From Streptomyces goshikiensis (lineage in GTDB: Bacteria; Actinomycetota; Actinomycetes; Streptomycetales; Streptomycetaceae), in NCBI RefSeq assembly GCF_014650555.1, contig NZ_BMVE01000007.1, forward strand, positions 62,001-126,000: a stretch of DNA of 64,000 nt. Reading direction: 5' to 3'. The translations under genes were made by a program, and so were the position numbers. Every line of letters begins with the position of its first letter. Positions within the stretch are counted from its first letter, which is position 1. This document shows positions 1 through 8,348 of the stretch, one piece after another. The notes below the pieces were generated by a model. That model was given only the letters and a program-made list of their open reading frames with translations. It ran no database searches and was not told where the DNA came from.

Positions 1-674
1 ACCGCGGCATCCGCTTCGGGGAACTCCCCGCCCTGCTGCGCGACAACCGGGCCGTGCGCGCCGGAGTGATCGTCACCTTCCTCGTCGTGACCGGGCAGTT
101 CACCGCGTACACCTTCGTACGGCCGATCCTGCGGGACGTCTCCGGCATCGACGCCGAGTACGTCAGCACCCTGCTCCTCGGATACGGAGTGGCCGGGGTC
201 GCCGGGAACTTCCTGGCCGGCGCGCGCGATCCCCGCCGGACCCTGCTGGTGGTCAGCGCCTCCCTCACCGCGGTGCTCGCCCTGATCGCCACCCTGCCCG
301 GGGCCTTCGCCGGTACCGCTCTGCTGCTCGCCTGGGGGCTCGGGTACGGCGGGGTGTCGGTGAGCCTGCAGAGCTGGATGATCCGGGCGGCGCCGCGCGC
401 GGCCGAGGCCGCCTCGTCGCTGATGGTGGCCATGTTCAACCTCGCGATCGCCGCCGGCGCGTTCGCCGGGGGTCTCGCGGTCGACGGCCTCTCCGCGCCG
501 GCCGCGCCGCTGACCGGGGCCGCCCTGATGCTGGCGGCCGCCGTCACCATCGGGACGACCTCGGTCTCGGCCCGCCGCCGGGAGCCGGCCGCCGGGATCC
601 CGGACCACCCGCGCCGGGCGGCGGAGGCGAGCCGGACGGCGGGGGCGGAAGTCCCGTACAAAACGGATGGATAG
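1..674 (+). CDS. MFS transporter, C-terminal part (cut by window edge)
   Basis: The reading frame is open from base 3 and stops at 672-674, so the start lies outside the window. The visible ~224 residues hold about six hydrophobic helices separated by short basic loops (for example the ARDPRR loop). This is the C-terminal half of a 12-helix major facilitator permease, probably a drug or sugar efflux type. The tail after the last helix is polar and rich in Arg, Pro and Ala, as in cytoplasmic MFS tails. A GTG at 54 is only an internal codon, because family membrane segments precede it in frame. The substrate cannot be told from this half. Confidence 0.85.
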   Translation, partial: RGIRFGELPALLRDNRAVRAGVIVTFLVVTGQFTAYTFVRPILRDVSGIDAEYVSTLLLGYGVAGVAGNFLAGARDPRRTLLVVSASLTAVLALIATLPGAFAGTALLLAWGLGYGGVSVSLQSWMIRAAPRAAEAASSLMVAMFNLAIAAGAFAGGLAVDGLSAPAAPLTGAALMLAAAVTIGTTSVSARRREPAAGIPDHPRRAAEASRTAGAEVPYKTDG

Positions 675-978
675 GGCGGATCGACTGTCCGGCTTGACCG
701 GGGCCGTCCCGAAGGGCAAGAGTGCGCCGATCAAGAACCACCGCTCGGGCCGTACTTCGGAGATCCTCAGCATGCGCATAACCGTTCGCTCTTCGCTCGC
801 TCCGGCTCGGCCTTCCGCTGCGGCCGTGACCGGCGGTTCTCTCACGACCGGCGGCCCCGGCGGGCCCGCCGTCGCCCCGGGCACGGTCCTCGCCGCGTGG
901 CGGCGCGGGGCCTGACCGGCCGGGTGGAGGCCGCCGCCGCACCGCCGCGCCGGCCTCCGCCCCCGCCGGGAGACAACC
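675..978. other. Intergenic region, possible small ORF 772-915
   Basis: About 300 bases lie between the MFS gene and the peptidoglycan-binding protein. A 47-codon frame at 772-915 starts MRITVRSSLAP and has a GGAG about nine bases before its ATG. Its composition (Gly, Pro and Ala rich, no motif) does not distinguish it from GC-rich noise. A TTGACC at about 694 is a possible -35 with no convincing -10. I see no terminator or repeat. Confidence 0.3.
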
Positions 979-1764
979 GTGTCCCACCACCCCGATGAGA
1001 GCGGGGCCGTCCTCCCCGACGACCGCCTGCTCGTACGCCCCTACGTCGCGCCCTCGGGCCGTCCGTCCCCCTCGACGGCGCCCGCCTGGCCCCGGAGCGG
1101 TCCCGCCGCCACCCGCCGCGCTCCCGCCCCCGACCCCGTGCCCGCACCCGACCCTGCCCGCGGTCCGGGTTCCGCTTCTGCTGCCGCCGCAAGCCCGGAA
1201 CGGACCGCGCGGCGCGGCCGCCGACTGCCGGTGGCGGTGTCCGTGCTGCTCGGGCTGGGCGTGGTGGGCGGTCTGGCGCTGCTGCTGACCGGGCCCGAAG
1301 AGCGCCGGCCGGAGCGGGCGGTGGCGCCGCCCGGGCTGTCCGTACCGGTACTCCCGGAGCGCAGCCCCGGCGCCGGAGCCGAGCCCTCGCCCGGGCCGTC
1401 CACGCCGCCCCCCGCCTCACCGCGCCCCTCCGTACCGGCGTCGGCGTCGGCCTCCGCCCGGCCCGGGTCCGCCCCCGGCGTCTCCACGAGCCCGACCGCG
1501 CCCGCGTCGGGCTCCGCCCCGGCGGGCACGCCGTCCGCCGGGATCACGGCCGCCGGGGGCGGGACGCTGCGCCCGGGGGACCGCGGATCCGAGGTGCGGG
1601 CCCTCCAGGAGCGGCTCCACGGGCAGGGGTTCACGTACGTCGTGGTCAACGGGGTCTACGACGGCCGGACCCGGCGCGGTGTCGCGCAGTTGCAGAGCGA
1701 CCGAGGCATCAGCGGCGATCCGCAGGGCGTCTACGGCCCGGCCACGCGAGCAGCCTTCGGCTGA
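979..1764 (+). CDS. Membrane-anchored peptidoglycan-binding domain protein
   Basis: The 261-residue protein starts at GTG 979, behind a GGGAGA-type ribosome site. Order of parts: a Pro/Arg/Ala-rich cytoplasmic N-terminus (1-75), one transmembrane helix (about 76-100, with the LLGLGVVGGLALLL core), a long Pro/Ser/Ala-rich linker (100-190), and a C-terminal PG_binding_1 repeat (about 193-261) with LRPGDRGSEVRALQERL and the family's YGPATRAAF end. By family knowledge this three-helix domain binds cell-wall peptidoglycan. The linker would span the periplasm-like space to reach the wall. No catalytic domain is attached, so a wall-tethering or sensing role is inferred. Confidence 0.85.
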   Translation: MSHHPDESGAVLPDDRLLVRPYVAPSGRPSPSTAPAWPRSGPAATRRAPAPDPVPAPDPARGPGSASAAAASPERTARRGRRLPVAVSVLLGLGVVGGLALLLTGPEERRPERAVAPPGLSVPVLPERSPGAGAEPSPGPSTPPPASPRPSVPASASASARPGSAPGVSTSPTAPASGSAPAGTPSAGITAAGGGTLRPGDRGSEVRALQERLHGQGFTYVVVNGVYDGRTRRGVAQLQSDRGISGDPQGVYGPATRAAFG

Positions 1765-1814
1765 GCGCCCTTCGGCCGGGCGGCCTTCGGCCGAGCCGCC
1801 CACTGCCCCGTCCT

Positions 1815-2567
1815 TCAGCGGCCGCCCGCGACCCGCAGGACGGTTCCGGTGGTGTACGAGGCTTCGGGGGACAGCAGCCAGGCGATGGCCCCGGCGATCT
1901 CCTCGGGCTGCCCGGGCCGCCCGAGGGGGATCCCGGCGGCGGCCCGCGCCGGGCGGTCGGGGTCGCCCATCGCCGCGTGCATGTCGGTCTCGACGATGCC
2001 GGGCGCGACCGCGTTCACCCGGATCCCGTCCGGGCCGAGTTCCTTGGCCAGGCCCACGGTGAGGGTGTCGACGGCCGCCTTGGTGGCCGCGTAGTGGACG
2101 TACTCCCCGGGGCTGCCGAGGGTGGCGGCCGCCGAGGAGACGTTCACGATGACCCCGCCGTAGCCGCCGCCCGCCTCCGACATGTCCCGGGCGGCCCGGC
2201 GGCAGCAGAGCAGGTACCCGAGGAGGTTGACCTCCACCACCCGCCGCAGGTCGTCCGTCGTGGCGTCGGCGAGCCGGCCGAGCGGCCCGGTGACCCCGGC
2301 GTTGTTGACGAGCCCGGTGACCGTGCCGAGTTCGGCCCCGGCGATGTCGAAGAGCCGCTCGACGCCGCACTCCTGGGAGGTGTCTCCCCGTACGGTCACG
2401 CACCGGGCGCCGGCCTCCCTGACCCGCGCGGCGGTGGCCTCGGCCGCCGCGTCGTCCTTCGCGTATCCGAGGACCAGGTCATGACCGGCGGCGGCGAGCC
2501 GCACGCAGGTCGCCGCGCCGATGCCCCTGCTGCCTCCGGTGACGATGGTGACTGGGCGACGTGCCAT
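1815..2567 (-). CDS. SDR family oxidoreductase
   Basis: A 250-residue classical short-chain dehydrogenase/reductase. The N-terminal TGGSRGIG binds NAD(P), NNAG follows strand 4, the VNVSSAAA segment carries the catalytic Ser, and YAATK supplies the catalytic Tyr and Lys (YxxxK). The end, VAPGIVETDM and a short C-terminal Gly-rich tail, resembles FabG-like 3-oxoacyl reductases. Length and motif order are normal for the family. It is convergent with the peptidoglycan-binding gene and separated by only 50 bases. The substrate is unknown. Confidence 0.92.
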   Translation of the reverse strand: MARRPVTIVTGGSRGIGAATCVRLAAAGHDLVLGYAKDDAAAEATAARVREAGARCVTVRGDTSQECGVERLFDIAGAELGTVTGLVNNAGVTGPLGRLADATTDDLRRVVEVNLLGYLLCCRRAARDMSEAGGGYGGVIVNVSSAAATLGSPGEYVHYAATKAAVDTLTVGLAKELGPDGIRVNAVAPGIVETDMHAAMGDPDRPARAAAGIPLGRPGQPEEIAGAIAWLLSPEASYTTGTVLRVAGGR

Positions 2568-2654
2568 GTGAGCCTCCTGTGCGACGCGGTGAGCGGCGCA
2601 GGCTAGCAGCCGGGTCTGCCGACGTACGTGGCCGAGGCCGCCGCGCGCGGCCGG

Positions 2655-3122
2655 TCAGAGCTTGCGCAGCACTCCGCGCCAGGTCCATCCCGCGGCGAGG
2701 ACGGTGTCGCGGAGGGGGTTCTTGACGTCCCGGGTGTCGAAGCGGAAGGTCTCGACACGGCGGCGTCGGCCGTCGGCTCCCCTCCGGAACTCCCACTTCT
2801 TGTACACCATGGTCGCCGGCCCGCGGCCGTACTGTCCCCGGGAGTGCTCTTGCGACCGCTCCTCCCACTGCTCATCGAGGGCGCGGACCTCACGCTTCGA
2901 GGGGACGAAGAGCATCCGGGTCTTGAGGGTGAGGCACACCTCGGGGACCCTGCACTCCGCCACCAGGTCCGCCCGCTCTCCGGGGAGGGCGTTGCGTACG
3001 CGGAACCGTGCGTCCGGGCCGCCCAGCGCCAGCAGTGCGCCTCGGACCTCCAGGACGGGCAGCGGCTCGACGCCACCGTCGGGGTACTTGGTGCCCATCC
3101 ACTTGTCGAAGAGACGGCCCAT
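2655..3122 (-). CDS. Hypothetical protein, last gene of WXG-type operon
   Basis: A 155-residue soluble protein that starts at the ATG at 3122, just two bases after the stop of the upstream gene. I do not recognise a named domain. It has a beta-rich N-terminal half (VLEVRGALLALGG, then DLVAECRVPEV) and a basic C-terminal half with the conserved-looking segment YKKWEFRRG and a TWRGVLRKL end. The frame stays open far upstream, but those residues are antisense noise to the two genes above, so the short start is preferred. Its position makes it a likely accessory of the secreted WXG-like protein encoded upstream in the same transcript. Confidence 0.75.
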   Translation of the reverse strand: MGRLFDKWMGTKYPDGGVEPLPVLEVRGALLALGGPDARFRVRNALPGERADLVAECRVPEVCLTLKTRMLFVPSKREVRALDEQWEERSQEHSRGQYGRGPATMVYKKWEFRRGADGRRRRVETFRFDTRDVKNPLRDTVLAAGWTWRGVLRKL

Positions 3123-3124
3123 CG

Positions 3125-3652
3125 CTAAACCTCGTCCCCGGAGTTCGGGCGCACCGTGCGCACGAACTCCTGGAAGTCTGCCAGCACGGCCTCGTGCTGG
3201 GCCGGCGTGGCGGTCAGGGCCAGGCGGATCACCGCCCGCTCGCGCGGATCGCGGACGTCCAGCAGGGACAGGTACACCTGGGACTGGACGAGGTCGCGGC
3301 GCACGCCGCCGGCGACGGCCGAGAAGGTCAGCTGTTGGGTCACGGCGGGCGCCCCGTCGGAATCGATCTCGCGGCGGTGGGCCACCGCCACCGCCCCTAC
3401 GACCTCGGACAGGCGCTCCACCGACTCGTCGGCGAGCTGTGCCAGGGTCGCGCTGTCCGGCCGGTACTCGCCGTCGATGGTGATGTTGGCGGTGAATCCG
3501 GCGTCCGACACCGGATGAACCGCGGCGAAGGCCACTCCCGGGGCGTCCGGCCCCTCCGGAGGGGAGGCCGGGAGCCAGCCCTCGGGCAGGCGGAACGAGA
3601 TCGGCACTGGCAGGGTCGTGGGCACCGCCGGCCCTCCTTCGGGAAAGGACAT
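3125..3652 (-). CDS. DcrB/LpqN-like (Mog1/PsbP-fold) protein
   Basis: A 175-residue protein whose start overlaps the stop of the 453-residue upstream gene by one base (TGATG), showing translational coupling. The sequence opens with PISFRLPEGW and continues with alternating strands, an ELADESVERLSEVVG helix, and ends in FQEFVRTVRP. This pattern (short strand with LPEGW, central helix, final strand plus helix) is typical of the DUF1795/DcrB/LpqN group with the Mog1/PsbP fold. In actinomycetes such proteins often sit beside type VII secretion substrates. No signal peptide is visible, so it probably acts in the cytoplasm as a partner or chaperone; that role is inferred. Confidence 0.6.
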   Translation of the reverse strand: MSFPEGGPAVPTTLPVPISFRLPEGWLPASPPEGPDAPGVAFAAVHPVSDAGFTANITIDGEYRPDSATLAQLADESVERLSEVVGAVAVAHRREIDSDGAPAVTQQLTFSAVAGGVRRDLVQSQVYLSLLDVRDPRERAVIRLALTATPAQHEAVLADFQEFVRTVRPNSGDEV

Positions 3653-5013
3653 CAGAAGGCCAGGTCCAGGATGTGCTTCTTGAACGCCCTGGCGCCGGTG
3701 TTGACCCCATCGGCCATGTCGCCCACCGCGTCCGCCGCGCGGTCGACGGCTTTGGACACCTTCGCCGGATCGAAGGTGATCTCAAGCCCCAGCCCACCGC
3801 CGGAACCGGGCGAGAGGCCCGCCTTGCTGTCGTACTCCCATATGCCGGTCGTCTTGTCCTTCTCGTAGCCCCACTTGGCCTCCACGCCCGGCCCCTCCCA
3901 CTTCTCGACCGTTCCCCCGATTCCGATCCCGGCGAACTCGAAACCGGCGGCGGCGGACACCTTCTTCCCGGCGAACGCCTTGAAGCCTCCGGTGAGCTCT
4001 TCCCTGGTCGCCTTGGCGGTGGCCGAGGCCTCGCCGCCGGCGAATCCCTCGGCCCGTACGTACGCGCCCGCCATTTCGCCGTATTGGGCACGCCCCTCGG
4101 CGAGCCCCCGAACTCCCACGGACGCCTCGGCCTTGGCGACGAGGCCCTTGTCGGTAAAGCCGGCGTTCGCGGTGGCCCTGGCACCGGCGTAGGCGTCGGC
4201 GACTCCGGAGAGCTTCCACGGTCCGTTGGTCAGCGAGCCTTCCGCGGTGATGTGGAAGAGGTCGGCGTACGCCTTGGCCGAGACTTCCTTGCCGTACTTG
4301 GGGCCGCTGGCGGAAGCGCCGACGCCGGGACCCGTCACGGTGAGCTTGCCCTCGGACTCCCACCCGTTCGTCTTGGTGGCGGCCTGCGCCGCGGGCTCCC
4401 TGGCCTTCGCCAAGTCGCTCTCGGCGTACGCGTTGAACCCGGTGAGGGTCTCGTCGGCGCCCTTGCCGAGGGCGTCCTTGTTGCTGTCGACGACGGCCGC
4501 GCTGAGGGCCAGTCTGACCGTGTGGTCGGTGGTGGTGACGGCCTTGACCCGGTCGTCGATGTGCTGCTGCCACTTGGTGACCGCGGTACGGATCGACGCC
4601 TGGCCGTCCGGGTCGTGGTGGTAGGCGTTGCGCTCGGCGGGCGTGAGCTTGGTGTGGTCGAAGGCCACGTGTCCCTGGTCCGAGACGGTCATGCCGGCGG
4701 CTATCGCGTCCGCCCGGGCGCTCTCCAGCTTCTTCTTCAGGTCGGTGAGCGCCTCGTGCGCGGTCCGCAGCAGGGTCGCGGTCGCCTTGGCCTGGCTCTG
4801 CGCGGCGGTGTACTCGTAGCGGGTCGCCGCGAAACTCGTGTGCGCGACACCGGCGCTGACGCCGGACCAGTTCCGGCCCATGGTGATCTTCTGGACGGAG
4901 TCCGCGTAGCGGGTCTCGACCCTCTTCAGCTCGCCCGCCATCGCGTCCCACTTGTCGGCCGCCGCCGTGAGCAGGCCCAGATCCGTGGTCATGATCTCGT
5001 GGTAGTTCGGCAC
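3652..5013 (-). CDS. WXG100-like putative type VII secretion substrate
   Basis: A 453-residue protein without a signal peptide. Residues 1-100 form two long amphipathic helices with a W-S-G turn near residue 50 (GRNWSGVSAG), the hallmark of WXG100/ESX helical hairpins. A second helical part runs to about 230. The C-terminal half (about 230-420) is an unusual Ala/Gly-rich repetitive stretch with alternating small and charged residues (KAEASVGVRG, GEASATAKAT) that looks beta-rich and may be an effector or structural domain. The end is a short helix. It follows the 141-residue gene after nine bases and is translationally coupled to the DcrB-like gene. Secretion and the effector role are inferred; no ESX machinery gene is in the window. 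Confidence 0.65.
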   Translation of the reverse strand: MPNYHEIMTTDLGLLTAAADKWDAMAGELKRVETRYADSVQKITMGRNWSGVSAGVAHTSFAATRYEYTAAQSQAKATATLLRTAHEALTDLKKKLESARADAIAAGMTVSDQGHVAFDHTKLTPAERNAYHHDPDGQASIRTAVTKWQQHIDDRVKAVTTTDHTVRLALSAAVVDSNKDALGKGADETLTGFNAYAESDLAKAREPAAQAATKTNGWESEGKLTVTGPGVGASASGPKYGKEVSAKAYADLFHITAEGSLTNGPWKLSGVADAYAGARATANAGFTDKGLVAKAEASVGVRGLAEGRAQYGEMAGAYVRAEGFAGGEASATAKATREELTGGFKAFAGKKVSAAAGFEFAGIGIGGTVEKWEGPGVEAKWGYEKDKTTGIWEYDSKAGLSPGSGGGLGLEITFDPAKVSKAVDRAADAVGDMADGVNTGARAFKKHILDLAF

Positions 5014-5022
5014 CGCGACCCC

Positions 5023-5448
5023 CTACAGACCGTTCAGCTTGGACTGCGCGAGGAACTGGTTGCCCAGGCCGATGTCGTTCCGTGTGAAAAGACCCGAGGC
5101 CCCGCGCAGGGCGGCCTTCTCCGAGGACAGCCGGCCCATCAGGGTCTTGACCTGCTGGTCCCAGGTGTCGGCGACGGTCTTCAGGCCGGCGGCCGTCTCC
5201 CACCCGTCGAAGCCCTTGTGGGCGGTGGTGGTGGCGTCGTCCGCGTGCTCCGCGGCCTTCTTGGTGTTCGGCTCCAGCTCGGTCTCGATCGTGCCCGCCG
5301 CGGCCTTCTTCTGCGCCGGGGTGGAAGCGAAGGCGTCCGCCGCGCCGGGAGCCGGGGGCCCCGGCGCACCGTTCAGGCGCGTGCCCGCCTGCTGGTCCGG
5401 AACACCCGTGTGCCCTCGGTCCCACGTCGGACCGGAATCCCCTGACAT
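5023..5448 (-). CDS. Small helical WXG-operon protein
   Basis: I chose the ATG at 5448 because a GGAGG lies six bases upstream; this gives 141 residues starting MSGDSGPTW. The N-terminal 50 residues are polar and Pro/Gly rich. The rest is helical, with a central W (GFDGWETAAGL) and a second W in VADTWDQQVK, consistent with an ESX-type helical partner. It is the first gene of a four-gene minus-strand operon and has a good promoter about 30 bases upstream. It may pair with the 453-residue WXG protein, as EsxA pairs with EsxB; that pairing is inference. Confidence 0.65.
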   Translation of the reverse strand: MSGDSGPTWDRGHTGVPDQQAGTRLNGAPGPPAPGAADAFASTPAQKKAAAGTIETELEPNTKKAAEHADDATTTAHKGFDGWETAAGLKTVADTWDQQVKTLMGRLSSEKAALRGASGLFTRNDIGLGNQFLAQSKLNGL

Positions 5449-5479
5449 GTCGCGCCTCCCCCGTTGTCGGCCGGCGCTG

Positions 5480-5508
5480 ATCATATACATGGCAAATCGC
5501 AGAAGCAA
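5480..5508 (-). promoter_or_regulatory. Sigma-70-type promoter of the WXG operon
   Basis: Read on the minus strand this is TTGCTT (5508-5503), a 17-base spacer, then TATGAT (5485-5480). The -10 matches the consensus at all but one position and the spacing is ideal. Transcription would start near 5473, about 25 bases before the ATG at 5448. Confidence 0.6.
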
Positions 5509-5532
5509 AGGATTTGGTCGCCGGTCCGCGTG

Positions 5533-6834
5533 CTAGCCGCGCCGGGTCAAGGCCGTGCGCCAACCCGGCTGTTCGGGGGCTGCGGGCGGTGCGGTGCGGC
5601 GACCGCCGGTGGTGAAGAAGGCGGAGAGCGGGAGCGTGGCCGCGCCCACGGTGACCGCGTCCGGGCCGAGGGAGCCCAGGTCGATCGAGACCCGGGCGGC
5701 CGGGTGGCGCAGGGCGTGGCGCCTCGCGTGCTCCCGGACCGCGGGGAGGACGTACGGGCCCAGCAGCAGGCCCGCCCAGCCGCCGATCAGGATCCGCTCC
5801 GGCCGGAACAGGTTGATCAGGTCCGACAGGCCCGCGCCCAGGTACTCCGCCGTCTCGTCGAGGACGTCCCGGGCCACCGGGTCACCCGCGAGCGCCGAGG
5901 CCAGCAGCGCCGCGAGCGCCTCCTCCTCGTCCGCAGGACCCGCCGCATCCGCCGGACCCCCGCCGCCGCGTTCCGCCCAGCGGGCCAGCAGCGACTCCGC
6001 CCCCGTGTACGCCTCCAGGCAGCCCCGCGCCCCGCACCGGCAGCGCCGGCCCCGGACCGAGACCGTCAAGTGGCCCCACTCCAGCGGGGTTCCCTCCGTA
6101 CTGCCGCCCTCCGGCGAGCCGTCCGTGATCAGGCTCGCGCCGACCCCCGACCCGAACAGGACCACGACGGCGTCCCGCGCGCCCCGCCCCGCCCCGAACC
6201 ACATCTCCGCCTGGCCGAGCGTTCGCGCGCCGTTGTCGATGAGGTACGGGACCTCCTGCGGCAGGGCGCCGGTCGCGCGCAGCAGCGCCTCCAGCGGCAC
6301 CGCGTCCCAGCCGATGGTCTGCCCGTGGACGACCGCTCCGCCCGGTGCCTCGCGGTCCACGATCCCGGGGACGCCCACCCCCACGCCCAGCAGCCGGTCT
6401 GTGCCGACCCCGGCTTGCGCGAGCACCGCGCCGATACCGGACCGGATGTGGTCCACGATCGGGCCGACGTCGTAGCAGCCGCGTGGCAGCAATGGGGTCT
6501 CGGCGCGGGCGAGTTCGGTCAGGGTGAGGTCGAACAGCTCGACGCGGACCCGGGTCTCGCCGACGTCGACGCCGATCAGGTGGGCGCTGCCGGGGGAGAC
6601 CCGCAGCAGGGTGCGCGGGCGGCCCCCGTCGGAGTCCACGACGCCCGCCTCCTCCAGCAAGCCGTCCGCGATGAGTTCGCCGACGACGTTGCTCACGGAT
6701 CCGGAGCTGAGCCCGGTCGCGGGTCCCAGTTCCTGACGGCTCATCGGGCCGCCGAAGTACAGCTTCTGGAGCACGGCGCCGCGGTTGCCGCGCCGCAGGT
6801 CCCGCACTGTTCGGCCGCTACGCCCTGTGGTCAT
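5533..6834 (-). CDS. ROK family transcriptional regulator
   Basis: A 433-residue NagC/XylR-type repressor. Residues about 10-70 form a winged helix-turn-helix (QELGPATGLSSGSVSNVVGE). The ROK domain begins with the sugar-kinase-like LIGVDVGETRVRVE and contains the zinc signature CRCGARGCLEAY, which stabilises the ligand site in ROK repressors. A GGGAGAGG ribosome site precedes the start. It is transcribed away from the sugar importer operon beginning at 7017. By family knowledge ROK regulators release DNA on binding a sugar or sugar phosphate. The palindrome at 6907-6929 in the shared intergenic region is the likely operator for both directions. Confidence 0.93.
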   Translation of the reverse strand: MTTGRSGRTVRDLRRGNRGAVLQKLYFGGPMSRQELGPATGLSSGSVSNVVGELIADGLLEEAGVVDSDGGRPRTLLRVSPGSAHLIGVDVGETRVRVELFDLTLTELARAETPLLPRGCYDVGPIVDHIRSGIGAVLAQAGVGTDRLLGVGVGVPGIVDREAPGGAVVHGQTIGWDAVPLEALLRATGALPQEVPYLIDNGARTLGQAEMWFGAGRGARDAVVVLFGSGVGASLITDGSPEGGSTEGTPLEWGHLTVSVRGRRCRCGARGCLEAYTGAESLLARWAERGGGGPADAAGPADEEEALAALLASALAGDPVARDVLDETAEYLGAGLSDLINLFRPERILIGGWAGLLLGPYVLPAVREHARRHALRHPAARVSIDLGSLGPDAVTVGAATLPLSAFFTTGGRRTAPPAAPEQPGWRTALTRRG

Positions 6835-6884
6835 CTGGCCTCTCCCGCCCTGTGGTTGGTCGCAACATACCCCTGCGCGAGCTC

Positions 6885-6913
6885 TTGACGCGACCCTTTC
6901 ACGAGGCTTAACT
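6885..6913 (+). promoter_or_regulatory. Promoter of the sugar ABC importer operon
   Basis: TTGACG at 6885-6890, a 17-base spacer, then TTAACT at 6908-6913. Both hexamers are close to the HrdB consensus. The -10 lies inside the palindrome at 6907-6929, so a bound repressor would block RNA polymerase directly. Confidence 0.65.
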
Positions 6914-6929
6914 CACGTCCTGAATTAAG
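6907..6929. promoter_or_regulatory. 23-bp palindrome, likely ROK operator
   Basis: The sequence has the form CTTAAnTCA-N5-TGAnTTAAG: all eight defined positions of each arm match. It is AT-rich against a very GC-rich background and sits midway between the ROK gene and the importer operon. ROK repressors such as NagC and XylR bind AT-flanked palindromes of this size. No other copy was noticed in the window. Confidence 0.7.
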
Positions 6930-7016
6930 GCCTGGACCAGCGGACGCCGATGAGGCGCCCCGGCCGCGACCGCACGCCGGCCTTCCCCCGACCCTGCCGA
7001 AAGGGGCCGATCCGCC

Positions 7017-8339
7017 ATGCGCAGAACCCGAGCCGCCACCACCGCCGCGATCACCCTCTCCCTCCTCGCCGCCACCGCCACCGCCTGCGGAGGCGGCAGC
7101 GCGAACGGCGACGGCGGCTCCAACAGCGCCCCCAAGGAGCTGACCTACTGGGCCTCGAACCAGGGCCCCGACATCGCGGCGGACGAGGCGACCCTCGCCC
7201 CCGAGCTGAAGAAGTTCGAGGAGCGCACTGGCATCAAGGTCAAGCTGGAGGTGATCCCCTGGCCCGACCTCCTGGGCCGGATCCTCGCGGCCACCGCCTC
7301 CGGCCAGGGGCCGGACGTGCTCAACATCGGCAACACCTGGTCCGCGTCCCTCCAGGCGACCGGGGCCCTGCTCCCCTGGGACGGACGGAACTTCGACGCC
7401 ATCGGCGGCAAGGACCGCTTCGTCGCCTCCGCCATCGGCTCGTCCGGCGCCACCGGACAGGACCCGGCCGCCGTCCCGCTGTACTCGATGTCGTACGCGC
7501 TCTACTACAACAAGAAGATGTTCCGGGAGGCCGGCATCGAGAAGCCCCCGGCCACCTGGGACGAGATGGTCACCGTCGGGCAGCGGCTGTCCAAGGACGG
7601 CAAGTGGGCCCTCGGCGCCGAGGGTTCGAACCTCGCCAACAACATCCACCAGGTCTTCGTCCTCGCCAAGCAGCACGGCGCGGACTTCTTCGACGCGGCC
7701 GGTAAGCCGGCCTTCGACGGCCCCGCCACCGTGGACGCCGTCAAGCAGTACGTCGACCTGATGGCCAAGGACCGGATCATCGCCCCGGGCAACGCCGAAT
7801 ACGCCCAGAACCAGTCCCTCCAGGACTTCGCCGCCGGCAAGACGGCCATGGTGCTGTGGCAGAGCGCGGCCACCTCCTTCAAGACCCACGGCATGAAGGA
7901 GGGCGACTGGGGCGTGGCCCCGGTCCCGGTACCCGCCGGGGGCGCGCCCGGCACGGGCAGGAACACCAACTCCATGGTGGCCGGGATCAACATGGCCGTC
8001 TTCAGGAACACCGACAACATCGACGGCTCCCTCGCGTTCGTGAAGTTCATGACCGGTGACGAGGAGCAGAGGCTCCTGAACAAGGCCTACGGGTCGATCC
8101 CGCCGGTCAAGGCCGCCCAGACCGACGCCGCGTTCGCCTCCGAGGACCTCACCGTGCTCCGCGAGACCCTGTCCACCAGCGCCGCCCCGCTCCCGCAGGT
8201 CCCCCAGGAGTCCCAGTTCGAGACCACCGTCGGCACGGCCGTGAAGGAGCTGTTCGCGGACGCGGCGGCGGGCCGCCCGGTGACCACCGAATCGGTCAAG
8301 GCCGAACTGACCAAGGCCCAGCAGCAGATGACGAGCTGA
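7017..8339 (+). CDS. Sugar ABC transporter substrate-binding lipoprotein
   Basis: A 440-residue extracellular solute-binding protein (family 1). The N-terminus is MRRTRAATT followed by a hydrophobic stretch and the lipobox ATAC, so Cys25 or so would be lipidated and the protein held outside the membrane. The mature part has typical marks: LTYWASNQGPD, a KKFEERTGIKVKLE segment, the YYNKKMFREAGI motif and the C-terminal helices. GAAAGGGG precedes the start. It heads a four-gene operon with two permeases and a beta-glucosidase, so an oligosaccharide or beta-glucoside is the likely ligand. No ATPase is encoded here; in Streptomyces a shared ATPase such as MsiK usually powers such importers. Confidence 0.93.
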   Translation: MRRTRAATTAAITLSLLAATATACGGGSANGDGGSNSAPKELTYWASNQGPDIAADEATLAPELKKFEERTGIKVKLEVIPWPDLLGRILAATASGQGPDVLNIGNTWSASLQATGALLPWDGRNFDAIGGKDRFVASAIGSSGATGQDPAAVPLYSMSYALYYNKKMFREAGIEKPPATWDEMVTVGQRLSKDGKWALGAEGSNLANNIHQVFVLAKQHGADFFDAAGKPAFDGPATVDAVKQYVDLMAKDRIIAPGNAEYAQNQSLQDFAAGKTAMVLWQSAATSFKTHGMKEGDWGVAPVPVPAGGAPGTGRNTNSMVAGINMAVFRNTDNIDGSLAFVKFMTGDEEQRLLNKAYGSIPPVKAAQTDAAFASEDLTVLRETLSTSAAPLPQVPQESQFETTVGTAVKELFADAAAGRPVTTESVKAELTKAQQQMTS

Positions 8340-8348
8340 GCCCGGCCG

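Noticed and set aside
772..915. Small plus-strand ORF of 47 codons
   Set aside because: Only a weak ribosome site and no recognisable motif; kept as a note in the intergenic entry.
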